Assembly (NCBI GenBank): GCA_021234155.1
Contig: JAJEKV010000162.1
Span: 1-64,000 of the forward strand
Origin: Isoetes taiwanensis
Lineage: Eukaryota > Streptophyta > Lycopodiopsida > Isoetales > Isoetaceae
Direction: 5' to 3'
Length of the DNA: 64,000 nt
Of the stretch, positions 18,980 through 28,971 are shown piece by piece. The notes under the pieces were generated by a model that searched no databases, was not told the DNA's origin, and saw only the letters and a program-made list of their open reading frames with translations. Made by a program: the position numbers and the translations under genes. How positions within the stretch are numbered: the first letter of the stretch is position 1; every line of letters begins with the position of its first letter.

Positions 18980-21900
18980 TCATAATCTTGCAGTCTCCTT
19001 GCAGTTCAACAAGCATGTCAATTTCTGAAACCTTTTTCCCCCCAAAGCTTTAGTCATTATGTCTGCTATCTGGTCTTCTGAGCAAACATATTTTAAACTT
19101 ATTTCTCCCTTGCTTACCATATCTCTGATGAAATGCATTTCCATTTCTATATGCTTAGTCCTCTCATGCAAAACTGGATTTTTAGTCATTGCAATACAAC
19201 TTTGATTATCACAGAACAAATCTGTACTTCCTTCTTGCTTAATCCCAAGTTCTTCTAAGAATCTCCTTGCCCATACAATTTCTTTTGCTGCCATTGTTGT
19301 TGATGCATATTCAGATTCAGCAGTTGAAAGAGCTACAGAGGTTTGCTTTTTACTTCTCCAACTTATAGGTCCACCACCTAAGAATAGAACATAACCCGAT
19401 GTTGATTTTCTTTCATCAACATCTCCACACCAATCTGCATCACTGTATGCCTTCATTTTCAGATCTTTTGTACTATACATTACTCCTTTATATTTTGATC
19501 CTTTTAGGTATCTTAGCACTTTCTTTGCAACCTGCCAATGACCATATCCAGGATCACTGTTAAATCTGCTCAGATTATTCACAACAAATGCTATGTCTGG
19601 CCTAGTATTATTTGCAATAAACAGTAAACATCCTACTAGTTGCCTATAAGGTATTTTTGACATTCTTATTCTTTCCTCATCTGTTTTTGGACTCATGTCC
19701 TTTGTCAACTTTGTCCCAGTCATGATAGGTACTTTTACTGGATTACAATTCTCCATATTGAACTTGTCCAGCACTGTATCAATATAATCATTTTGGCAAA
19801 GTGAAATCAGTCCTTTCTCCCTACATCTTTTCACTTGTATACCCAAGAATTTGGACAGTTCTCCCAAGTCTGTCATTTTATATCTCCTTTTGAGAATTTC
19901 TTTACACTGGTTCAGTATGTCAACACCATTAGCAGCAAGAATGCAATCATCTACATATATGGCCATCATACAAAATTTATCTTCTTTTCTTAAAATGTAC
20001 ACATTCCCATCATTTGCTAATTTTTCAAAACCCTGCTCTTTCAAGTACTGATTGATGCACATATACCATTGTCTTGGGGCCTGTTTTAAGCCATAGACAG
20101 CTCGGTTCAATTTCCAAACTTTGTTTTTGTCCTTTTTATATCCCTCAGCTTGTCTCATGTAGACTTCCTCCTCTAATTCAGCATTAAGAAAGGCAGTGCA
20201 AACGTCCATATGATGCAAATCTAAATCAAGTGCATTTGCAATTGATATAATCATCCTGATACTAGTCAATTTAACTACTGGCGAGTATGTTTCCTCAAAG
20301 TCTATGCCTTTCTTTTGTGTGTATCCTTGAGCAACCAGCCTTGCTTTAAATTTAGGACTCCCATCTGCATTCTTCTTTAGTTTGTATATCCATTTATTTC
20401 CAACTGCTTGTTTTCCTTTAGGCAGGTCAACCAATTCATATGTAGATGTTCTATCAAATGAATTTATTTCTTCATTCATAGCTTCTTTCCATTTATTTGC
20501 CTCCATACTATTCATTGCTTCATCAAAGGTCTCAGGTACTCCTGTTTGCATTATTATAAGTGCCTCAGGATCCTTTTCATGCAGCTGCAACCTGGTACTT
20601 CTGCCATTCTCTTTTCTGCCAAAGAGCCTAGTGTCAAAATTTGCCTCCTTCACTAATCTTTCACCTTCTGATCTTCTCTTGTGGTTTTCCATTACATGTT
20701 CTTCACTTTCATTGTCTTCCTCATTGTCTACATTGTTCTCAATGTTCTCCCCATCACGATCATTATCATTCTTGGGATTTGTTTCTGAATTTTGCACAAT
20801 GTCATCATCTTTATCAATCAGGTCTGTTACATCTTTCAGAGTTGTGCTGCTGTCCTCTGAAGATTTGGTATTGTTCTGAACCTTTTCCATAGGCTTTGGC
20901 CTGTATAACTCTCCTTCCACAAAAACCACATCTCGACTTACTATAACATTTCTTCTCTCTGGGTTATACATCCTATAACCTTTTGAATGCTCGTCATACC
21001 CTACCAAATATGTTATCAGAGACCTATCATCCAATTTAAGCTTGTTCTCCTTTGGTATATGTGTATATCCTAAGCAGCCATATACCCTATATTTTTCATA
21101 GTTAGGCATGTTTCCTGACCACAAATATTCTGGACACAACCCTTGCAAGCTTTTGGTAGGTAGAACATTTTGTACTAACACAGCAGTTTTAACTGCTTCT
21201 TCCCAAAGGAAGTTTGGCAGACCTGCATGCTTAAGCATGGATCTCACAGCATTTAAAATGGATTTATTTTTCCTTTCTGCAACCCCATTCTGTTGGGGTG
21301 TATAACTGCATGTGAACTGTCTTTTTATTCCCCTACTTATGCAATATTTTCTGAATTTGTAAGATAGATACTCACCTCCTCTGTCTGAGCGTACACACTT
21401 GATCTTTTTCCCTGTTTGACATTCAGCTTCAGCAGCAAATGTTTTGAAAGCTTCATAAGCCAGATCTTTTGTCCTCAAGCAATATACTTTGGTTCTCCTG
21501 CTAAAATCATCCACAAACGTTATGAAATATCTTTTCCCAGTGATTCCTGTTACATTCAAAGGCCCACATAGGTCAGTATGAATCAACTCAAGAACATCTT
21601 TAGTTTTCCTTTTTCCTTTTGTGAATGGGAGTCTTGAATGTTTGCCTAATTGACAACCTTTGCAAATATAATTCTCTTTCAATATTTCTGATTTGATCCA
21701 TCCCTGTTTGACCATAAATTCAATATTTTTGAAGTTTGAGTGCCCCAATCTTTCATGCCAAGTTTCAATATCCGGTTTGGTTGTGAGATTTATGGAACCG
21801 AAATTTTTAGCACTTATGCCAAATAAGTTTCCAACTCTTCTTCCCAAAAATTTGAGTTCATTCCCTTCATAGATTTTGCAATCCATTTGTTCAAAAACAA

Positions 21901-23218
21901 CTCTAAATCCCATGTCCACAAGTTGAGAGATAGAAATTAAATTTCTAACAAGGCTTGGCACACATAGGACATTTTGCAAATTCACACTTCTTCCATTCAA
22001 ATCAAAAAGTTCCAACACTCCTACATCCTTTATTTTTTGCAAATCCCCATTTCCAACTTGCACATGGCCTCCATTTGTTCCCTTACATTCTTTCAAGATT
22101 TTTCTCGAGCATGCAATTGACTTTTCTGCTCCACTATCTAAAATCAAAAGATCATCATTGTTGTCAATATGTTTTTCACAAGTTGCAAACAATTTGTAAT
22201 TTCTTACCTCATCATTTTCTTCACCTTCCTCCTCTTCTAGAAAAACTTCTTCTGCAATGTTTGCTTCTGCATTCCTGCCCCTGCCTCTCCCTCTTCCTCT
22301 GAAGCTGGAACCAGATCTTCCTCCTCTTCCCCTGCCCTTGTTTGCATCCTTAGGTGTAGAGCAAGTTGAGGCAAAATGCCCTCTTCCCCCACAGTTATAG
22401 CAATTTATCTCTTTATTCAAGTTAGGACAGTTTATCTTAATGTGTCCCAGCTGATTGCAATTGAAACATGGTCCAATTTTACCTCTTGGTCGAGTATCAG
22501 ATTTCCCCTTTCCCTTTGTAAACAAGATCTGAGCAGTATCTTCTTCTTCCATAACTTTAGTTTGTTCCAACTCTGTTTTCAGCATCCTTTCTGCATCAGA
22601 CCTAGTCTTAGCTATTGTTCTAATAAAAATGGATACATTTCCAAGACTTGCTACTGATCTTGAAATTGCCAAGACCTGCTGTTGTTGAGTGTAAAACACC
22701 CCTGCACCTTCCAAATCAGCAATGATGTTATCAAAGTTTTGCAAAAAATCATTAACATCATCCTTTTCTCGAAATTTCAGTCTTCTAAGTTCATTTTCCA
22801 ACACATCTATCTGAGAAGATGTTTTCTCTTCATAAGTTACCAACATATACTTCCACATTTGTTTAGGACTCATACCTCTGAGTTTCAAAACAATGCTTGA
22901 CCCTACTTTGCTCATGATTATACCTTGAGCCTCCCTTAGTTTTGCAGTAACTTCACCTGAGCTTTCTCTAGAAGTTGTAATAACTTCTCTGGTCTGAGTT
23001 TCTCCAGACTGCTCTCCATTGATTGAGGAGCTCCCTTGCTCAATTACAGCATGAATTCTGCCTCTGGAACTTGCTTCAGCATCATCCCCTTCAATCAGCT
23101 CCCACAGTCCTTCAACTTGCAAAACTTGCTTTATTTTCTCCTTCCAAACTTGGAATCCAGAATCACCTTTGAACACCTCAATGGCATTCAGCAAACCAGC
23201 ACCAAACCTGCTAGACAT
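18980..23218 (-). CDS. Copia gag-pol polyprotein (1,412 aa, complete)
   Basis: Single ORF from ATG 23218 to the stop at 18980, with no frameshift. The first 240 residues are the Copia gag region (FKGDSGFQVWKEKIKQVL). Two CCHC knuckles follow at residues 251-264 (CFNCNQLGHIKINC) and 273-286 (CYNCGGRGHFASTC), an RG-rich linker, and the aspartic protease with DSGA at 361-364. Then come GAG-pre-integrase (ETWHERLGHSNF), an integrase core (HTDLCGPL, FVDDFSRRTKVY, RSDRGGEY, SYTPQQNGVAERKN), Copia RT (MDVCTAFLNAELEEEVYMRQ, YVDDCILAAN) and RNase H (SDADWCGDVDERKSTSGY, ALSTAESEYAS, ADIMTKAL). The length matches full-length Copia polyproteins. The start lies 5 nt inside the PBS. The ORF looks functional, and the Copia identification is secure. 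Confidence 0.97.
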   Translation of the reverse strand: MSSRFGAGLLNAIEVFKGDSGFQVWKEKIKQVLQVEGLWELIEGDDAEASSRGRIHAVIEQGSSSINGEQSGETQTREVITTSRESSGEVTAKLREAQGIIMSKVGSSIVLKLRGMSPKQMWKYMLVTYEEKTSSQIDVLENELRRLKFREKDDVNDFLQNFDNIIADLEGAGVFYTQQQQVLAISRSVASLGNVSIFIRTIAKTRSDAERMLKTELEQTKVMEEEDTAQILFTKGKGKSDTRPRGKIGPCFNCNQLGHIKINCPNLNKEINCYNCGGRGHFASTCSTPKDANKGRGRGGRSGSSFRGRGRGRGRNAEANIAEEVFLEEEEGEENDEVRNYKLFATCEKHIDNNDDLLILDSGAEKSIACSRKILKECKGTNGGHVQVGNGDLQKIKDVGVLELFDLNGRSVNLQNVLCVPSLVRNLISISQLVDMGFRVVFEQMDCKIYEGNELKFLGRRVGNLFGISAKNFGSINLTTKPDIETWHERLGHSNFKNIEFMVKQGWIKSEILKENYICKGCQLGKHSRLPFTKGKRKTKDVLELIHTDLCGPLNVTGITGKRYFITFVDDFSRRTKVYCLRTKDLAYEAFKTFAAEAECQTGKKIKCVRSDRGGEYLSYKFRKYCISRGIKRQFTCSYTPQQNGVAERKNKSILNAVRSMLKHAGLPNFLWEEAVKTAVLVQNVLPTKSLQGLCPEYLWSGNMPNYEKYRVYGCLGYTHIPKENKLKLDDRSLITYLVGYDEHSKGYRMYNPERRNVIVSRDVVFVEGELYRPKPMEKVQNNTKSSEDSSTTLKDVTDLIDKDDDIVQNSETNPKNDNDRDGENIENNVDNEEDNESEEHVMENHKRRSEGERLVKEANFDTRLFGRKENGRSTRLQLHEKDPEALIIMQTGVPETFDEAMNSMEANKWKEAMNEEINSFDRTSTYELVDLPKGKQAVGNKWIYKLKKNADGSPKFKARLVAQGYTQKKGIDFEETYSPVVKLTSIRMIISIANALDLDLHHMDVCTAFLNAELEEEVYMRQAEGYKKDKNKVWKLNRAVYGLKQAPRQWYMCINQYLKEQGFEKLANDGNVYILRKEDKFCMMAIYVDDCILAANGVDILNQCKEILKRRYKMTDLGELSKFLGIQVKRCREKGLISLCQNDYIDTVLDKFNMENCNPVKVPIMTGTKLTKDMSPKTDEERIRMSKIPYRQLVGCLLFIANNTRPDIAFVVNNLSRFNSDPGYGHWQVAKKVLRYLKGSKYKGVMYSTKDLKMKAYSDADWCGDVDERKSTSGYVLFLGGGPISWRSKKQTSVALSTAESEYASTTMAAKEIVWARRFLEELGIKQEGSTDLFCDNQSCIAMTKNPVLHERTKHIEMEMHFIRDMVSKGEISLKYVCSEDQIADIMTKALGGKRFQKLTCLLNCKETARL

Positions 23219-23222
23219 CCTT

Positions 23223-23234
23223 GCTCTGATACCA
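23223..23234 (-). other. Copia primer-binding site, initiator Met-tRNA
   Basis: The minus strand reads TGGTATCAGAGC just inside the 5' LTR. Confidence 0.93.
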
Positions 23235-23235
23235 A

Positions 23236-24083
23236 TGTAAGAAATTTTACTGTTAGAATCTCAATTCCAACTTTAACTGACAGTTACAGTAAACTATTTA
23301 ACTTGTAACTTTTGTTCTTCTTAAGTAATGTGTTTATTGATCACCTTGTCTAATAACTTCTTTGACAATCCAATACTTCAATTCTCATGAGCATCACAAC
23401 TTTACTTCACATTGTATTTGCTCAACATCATTATTTCACAATGGTTAAGCAACCCCTTAGCAATGAAATATAAGCCTTAAACCATTATTGAACCTTATAC
23501 TATAGTAGCATAATAAATTTGAACGGGCTACTGTAGCAATGGTTACGAATGAACTTTCGATCTACTTTCAATAACACAAACCTCAGCCGAATTGCGCTTC
23601 TCGTCTATTCAATCTTCCCATATCTATACATCTTTGCTTTATTTAAACAGCTTCGGTTCCGGCGGTTAAGCCTGGCCGATCTGCTGAAATCATTCTTTGT
23701 CTGTGGTCTATTGGACCGGCATATAAGCATCTCGGTCGTTTCCTATTGGACCGAGATTTTGACATAAACAATATTAACCATATGACCTTAGGTCAATGGT
23801 TTAACGTTTAACTATTAAACCATTGTCACTATGTAATCATGTACATTATTTACAAGTGATGAACCTTGTCTTCTACCTGTATTTTGTGCGTTCCCCTTTG
23901 TATATCCAATTCACAGGATCCATCAATCTAAATCTCACTTTAACTGTATCTGTGAATAATAGGTCTTTCTTTTAACCATGTTGTTCTCTGACTTTTGTAA
24001 TACTGTACCATAACTCTGATCATAGCTGCTGTGTAACTTTCAGTGCATATTTAAGATTATGATATGAACATTAAGTTCTAACA
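23236..24083 (-). repeat. 5' LTR of the Copia element (848 bp)
   Basis: Begins TGTTAGAAC at 24083 on the minus strand and ends CTTACA at 23236. It carries the promoter; no TATA box is assigned with confidence. Confidence 0.95.
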
Positions 24084-24875
24084 CAATTGCAGATTTAAGA
24101 CTTTCAGCAAGGCTTTCCGTAAGCACTATGTGCCAAGGTCCCATACTAGTAGACAGATCCAACAGTTTTACAGGTTGAATCAGGGTAGCTTATCAGTGGC
24201 TAAGTATACCGAAGAATTCATGAGACTTAGGCTTCATGTCCCTGGAGTATCAGAAAGGCAGGCAGTAGATACCTACATTGAGGGGTTGAACAGCAATATC
24301 AAGAGGCTTGTTAGAGCAATCAACCCAAGGTCAGTTGCAGAGGCCGAAGATAAAGCTATAAGTTTGGAAGAGGCACCAGCAACTCCAGCAGAGAAGCAGT
24401 CAACCTTCAGGGGTAAGAGTTCAGGGCAGTATCAGGGGCAATATCAGGGTAAGCAATCAGCAGCTACACCATCAGGAGGCCAGCAGCAGGGTAAGAGTCA
24501 GAACAAAGCCTTTGGGGACCGTAAGCCACAGAATGCATCAGGGGGCAGTGCTCTTAAGCGTCTTCTAGACAGTCTGCCGAAGGAGAAGAGACAGGAATGC
24601 ATTGAGAAAAAGTTATGCTTCAGGTGCTTCCAGCCAGGGCACCGAACACACGATTGTCCATTTGTCATGCAGTCAGCCTTGGCAGAGCTTATGGATTGGG
24701 ATTCCCCAACAGAAGCGGATGAAGACGACGACCAGCAGGAAGCCCAGGACTTCATAGATGGTGAGTGACACATATGTGCAAACATTGAGTCAGATGATAT
24801 TGAGAGTGAGTCGACCGTCATCGCGGCCGATGGGATTATAGATAGTAATCCATATGTAGTCCAAGGCCAGTAGCT

Positions 24876-27800
24876 ATGGCAAACGGCGCCATTCGGCACA
24901 CTAAGGGGAGGAGGATCATCTTTGACATAGACCTTAGTGGGGCTAAGTGGCCGATGGGGGCAGAAGTCATGGATATCGGAAGGTATGATCTTATTGTGGG
25001 GATGGAATTCTTGAAGCCAGCTAAAGCAGTAATTGATTGTGACCGGAACGAAGTCACCATGACGGCACCGGACGGCAACAAGTTGATAGTGAAAGGTAAG
25101 CAGGTAGCCTCTCCCATGCAGTGTATCTCTTTGAAGCAGCTAAGAAAGAGTATAGAAAGGAATAAGGTGGACTACATCTTGAGGATGGAATCAGTTGAGC
25201 CAGGCAAGCAGGAGGGAAGTGACCCAAAGGGGAATCAGCTGCCCAAGCAGATAGCGAGGCTTATTTCAGAGTTCAAGGATGTATTTCCGGATGAAATCCG
25301 GCAGCTGCCACCTTATAGGGGTGTGGAATGTGAGATCACATTGGCTCCAGATGCAAAGCCTACCAGTAAGGCACCATATAGAATGAGCACCCCAGAATTG
25401 ATTGAGCTCAAGAAGCAGCTTCAGGAATTGCTCGAGCTTGGATTCATAAGGGCAAGTGTGTCTCCTTTTGGAGCACCTATACTCTTCGTGAAGAAGAAAG
25501 ACGGGAGCTTAAGAATGTGCATAGACTATCGCCAGCTTAATAAGCAGACGATAAAGAATAAGTATGCATTGCCAAGGGCAGATGACCTAATGGATCAGTT
25601 ACAAGGAGCAAAGGTATTCTCTAAAATTGATTTGAGATCAGGATACCATCAGATAAGGATAAAAGAAGAGGATATCCACAAGACTGCTTTCAGAACGCGG
25701 TATGGTCATTTTGAGTTTACCGTAATGCCCTTTGGATTGTCAAACGCTCCTGCAACATTTATGCGCCTTATGAATGACATCTTTAGAGACTTCTTGGATG
25801 AGTTTGTCATTGTCTTCTTCGACGACATTCTAGTCTACAGCAAGTCCCTTGAGGAGCATTGTCAGCATCTCAGGAAAGTGTTGGAAAAGTTGAGACGTCA
25901 TCGGTTGTATGGGAAGCTCTCCAAGTGCCACTTCGCAACAGGCCGAGTGGAATATTTGGGGCACGTAGTAACATCCGAGGGAATCTCCACAGATCCATCT
26001 AAGATTGAGGCAATAGTTGATTGGCCAGCTCCAAGGAATGTGGCAGAAGTTAGAAGCTTTCTCGGGTTGGCGGGATACTACAGAAAGTTCGTGAAGGACT
26101 TTGCTAAGTGGGCGTCCCCTCTGTCGGACCTCACTAAGGCCAAGAAGATTAAGGATTGGACTAGCCACTGGTTAGAGAAAGTCCAAGCTTCCTTCGAGAA
26201 GCTTAAAGAGGCCTTGACAACAGCACCAATGCTTGTTCTTCCGGACCCGAGTAAAGATAAGTTGGTAGCAACAGATGCGAGCAAGATAGCAACTGGGGCA
26301 GTCTTGATGCAAGAAGGAAGGGTAATCGCCTACGACTCGAAGAAGATGAACGACGCTGAGCAACGCTACCCAACCCATGATCAGGAGCTGCTAGCCATTG
26401 TCAGGGCATTAAGGATATGGAGGCATTACTTGCTGGGGAGGAAGTTTCAGTTAGACACTGATCACCAGAGCCTTCAGTATCTTTTCACCCAGCCACTCCT
26501 CAACTTAAGGCAAAGGAGGTGGATGGAATTCCTTGAGGAGTATGATTTTGATATTATATATAAGCCTGGCAAGCTTAATGTTGTAGCAGATGCCCTCTCC
26601 AGGAGACCATTTCAGACAAGGACGCATTGTAATGCGATTTCCACTCTTTCGAGTTAGTTTGGTAAGAAGATTGAAGAGTCCTTGCCAACTGATGTGGACT
26701 TCAAGGAGGTGTGGGAAAGCCTCTCCAAGGAAGCCAGAACAGATAAGGAGCGGGAAGCCTTCAAGCATTATAAAAAGGAAGGCAACCTGTTGTATCACAA
26801 GCATAAGTTGTGTGTGCCCGAATCATCAGGGGTAAGGGAGTTAATTCTTCATGACACACATAACAGCCCAATAGCAGGGCATGCTGGCTTCATGAAGACC
26901 TATTTCAAGATTCGAAGTAGTTACTTCTGGCCAGGAATGAAGAGGCAGATAGCGGCATATATTCGAGATTGCCAGTTATGTCAGCAGACCAAGGCGGAGC
27001 AACTTCGGATTCCAGGTGCTTTAGAGCCATTGGGGGTGCCAAATGCAAAGTGGGAGGTCATAAGCATGGATTTCATCACGGGTCTCCCTAGGACTCTTCG
27101 AGGCAAGGATGCATTGATGGTTGTCGTAGACAAGTTATCTAAGATGGCACATTTTGTGCCTTGCAAGACTACGGACACCGCATTAGATACTGCCAAGTTA
27201 TTTGTAAAGGAGATTTTTAGGCTCCATGGCATGCCTCGGGAGATAATATCCGATAGGGATTCCAAGTTTATGAGTGCCTTCTGACAGGACCTCTTCAGCA
27301 CCATTCAGACGAAGCTCTCCATGAGCACGGCATATCATCCCCAAACAGATGGTCAGACGGAAAGGACGAATCGGATCATTGAAGACATGCTTCGAAGTTA
27401 TGTGTGGAACAAGCAGTCCAAGTGGGATGAGTACATCCACTTGGTGGAATTCGCCTACAACAGTGCCAAGCAGGAGTCATCTCAGATGTCTCCTTTCATG
27501 GTAAATTACGGGTACCAGTGCTTAACCCCGGATACCTGGCACAATCTTGTGTCCAAGGTAGAAGTATCCCAGCAGATGTTAGGGGATATGCAGCAGTTAG
27601 TGGAAGAGGTAAGGGGTTATTTATTGGCAGCAAGAAGTCGGCAAAAGAGTGTAGCCGACAAGCACAGGACTGTAAGCAAGCCAAGCTTCGGATTGGGAGT
27701 TGTAAGAAGCTTGCCCCTAGATGGGCCGGTCCGTTTAAGATTTTGGAGAGAGTGGGACCTCAAGCCTACAAGTTGGATCTTCCAGCCCATCTCAAAGTTC

Positions 27801-28111
27801 ACAAGGTCTTCCATGTAAGTTTATTAAAGAGGCACAATCCTAACCCTGAGGAGGTTTTGGATACTCCAACCTTGTTGGAAATGACGGAGGAGCAAGTAAA
27901 AATAGTGCCTGAATTGCTTCTTGATAAGTCATTCAAGAAGACTAGGAGGTCTCAGTTCCTCCAATATTTGGTTAAGTGGAAGCACTTACCAGTGGAAGAC
28001 GCGACATGGGTATTGAAGCAAGATTTGGAGAAGCAATACCCAGAGTTTATGAAGGAGTTTGATGGGCGAGTCGTCTCCGACTTGGTCGACCCCGACTTGC
28101 CAGGTGGTTAG
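24876..28111 (+). pseudogene. Chromovirus pol: protease remnant, RT, RNase H, integrase, chromodomain
   Basis: The retropepsin C-terminal half is present ([14 protein letters not shown]), but the DSG active-site half, expected before 24876, is missing. RT follows with [32 protein letters not shown] and FFDDILVYS (about 25811-25840). RNase H has [11 protein letters not shown] and TDHQSLQYL. Integrase has an HHCC finger (HAGF..CQLCQQTK), MDFITGLP, SDRDSKF and HPQTDGQTERTN. The C-terminus carries a chromodomain (FLQYLVKWKHLP..DATWV.KQDLE, about 27948-28048), which makes it a chromovirus. Breaks: TAG at 26655-26657, TGA at 27282-27284 and a frameshift near 27680. The 24769-24875 spacer holds the gag stop and two further stops. 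The element could not move on its own. Confidence 0.93.
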
Positions 28112-28958
28112 CTAGTATGTTGTTAGTTAGCCTTAAGCCTGGCGCATGCATTCTAGTTAGTAGGGTGCATGTGCCAGAACCTTGGATCGTGTGGGCGATG
28201 ATGGGATACGCCGTTAGGGCATTCTCTAGGCCACACGCACCAAGAGGTGCGCATGACCATTAGGGTCATGTGAGTGAGGAATGAGGCATGGTGGGCGATG
28301 ATGGGACATCGATCGGATGATCTCTATGCCACGATGCGGGGTACGCACACCTGGCCGTAGGAGGGTCATGGTGAAGGTTAAAGTGATCATGCGCGATGAT
28401 GGGATCGTGAGACGTTCCCTAGCTGAAACCCTCGGGGCATGATGCACTGGGGTGTACTCGATCCGGGGGATCGTGTACAAGGTAGCACTCGATCATGGGC
28501 AATGATGGGAGCATCTTAAATGATCCCTAAGCTCAAATCCGAAAGGGCCATGATCTTGGGCAAGGTAGTAGGACAACCTTGAGCCAGTAGTTCGGCTCAA
28601 GGAGGTAAGGGGGGTGGTCCCCTAAAACCACAAATTATTAACTAAACTAACGTAATGTGCTCCTTTTGCAGGCAAGTAGAAGGAGGACTTCAACGAGGAG
28701 CACGTTACGAGAAGATAGGGGGAGCCATAATTTAGATTATGAACCCTAATAACTCTTATAATAGTATTTTGAATTATTATAAGAAATAACTGTGTTAAGG
28801 CTATATAATTTTGTATAAGTACAAATATGGCCTAAATTTTGACCTTTAACTAATAAAACTTGATTGCTAAAGTAAACTAAAGGTTGAGTTATGTTGTTGC
28901 TTTGCAGGCATAAGGTAGGTTCGTCACCTTAGCGCAATGCTGAGGACAGCATTGTCCT
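28112..28958 (+). other. Chromovirus noncoding 3' region with about 100-bp periodic motif
   Basis: The motif GGGCGATGATGGGA or a close variant starts at 28193, 28293, 28391 and 28497, spaced 98-106 bp. Between copies lie CATGATC-rich and ATCGATC-rich stretches. Two splice-acceptor-like tracts (CTCCTTTTGCAG near 28671, GTTGCTTTGCAG near 28908) are present. No credible ORF. Confidence 0.6.
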
Positions 28959-28971
28959 AAGGGGGGGAGAA
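28959..28971 (+). other. Chromovirus polypurine tract
   Basis: AAGGGGGGGAGAA directly before the 3' LTR. Confidence 0.88.

Larger units (their letters stand above)
18118..24083 (-). mobile_element. Intact, very young Ty1/Copia retrotransposon
   Basis: Two 848-bp LTRs that look identical by eye are flanked by a perfect CAATT duplication (18113-18117, 24084-24088). On the minus strand it has 5' LTR, Met-tRNA PBS, one unbroken 1,412-codon gag-pol, PPT and 3' LTR. All parts needed for autonomous movement are present. It interrupts chromovirus gag in the opposite orientation. Confidence 0.97.
17439..24768 (+). pseudogene. Chromovirus gag, split by the Copia insertion
   Basis: The gag frame is open from 17439; the first in-frame ATG is 17550 (MSPEAINARL). 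A good 3' splice acceptor (ATCAATCCTTGCAG, ending 17451) sits just before the homologous coding region, so spliced expression is possible. The first part (to 18117) has a Pro-rich and Ser-rich linker with RKRKRR basic runs, then the start of the retrotransposon gag domain (MEAEAWLDEKEE...IWWKGYAKS). Copia sits in an Asn codon pair; the frame resumes exactly after the duplicated CAATT at 24084 with the rest of the gag domain (VPRSHTSRQIQQFYRLNQGS) and a CCHC knuckle CFRCFQPGHRTHDC. It ends with TGA at 24768. Apart from the insertion it looks intact. Confidence 0.85.
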
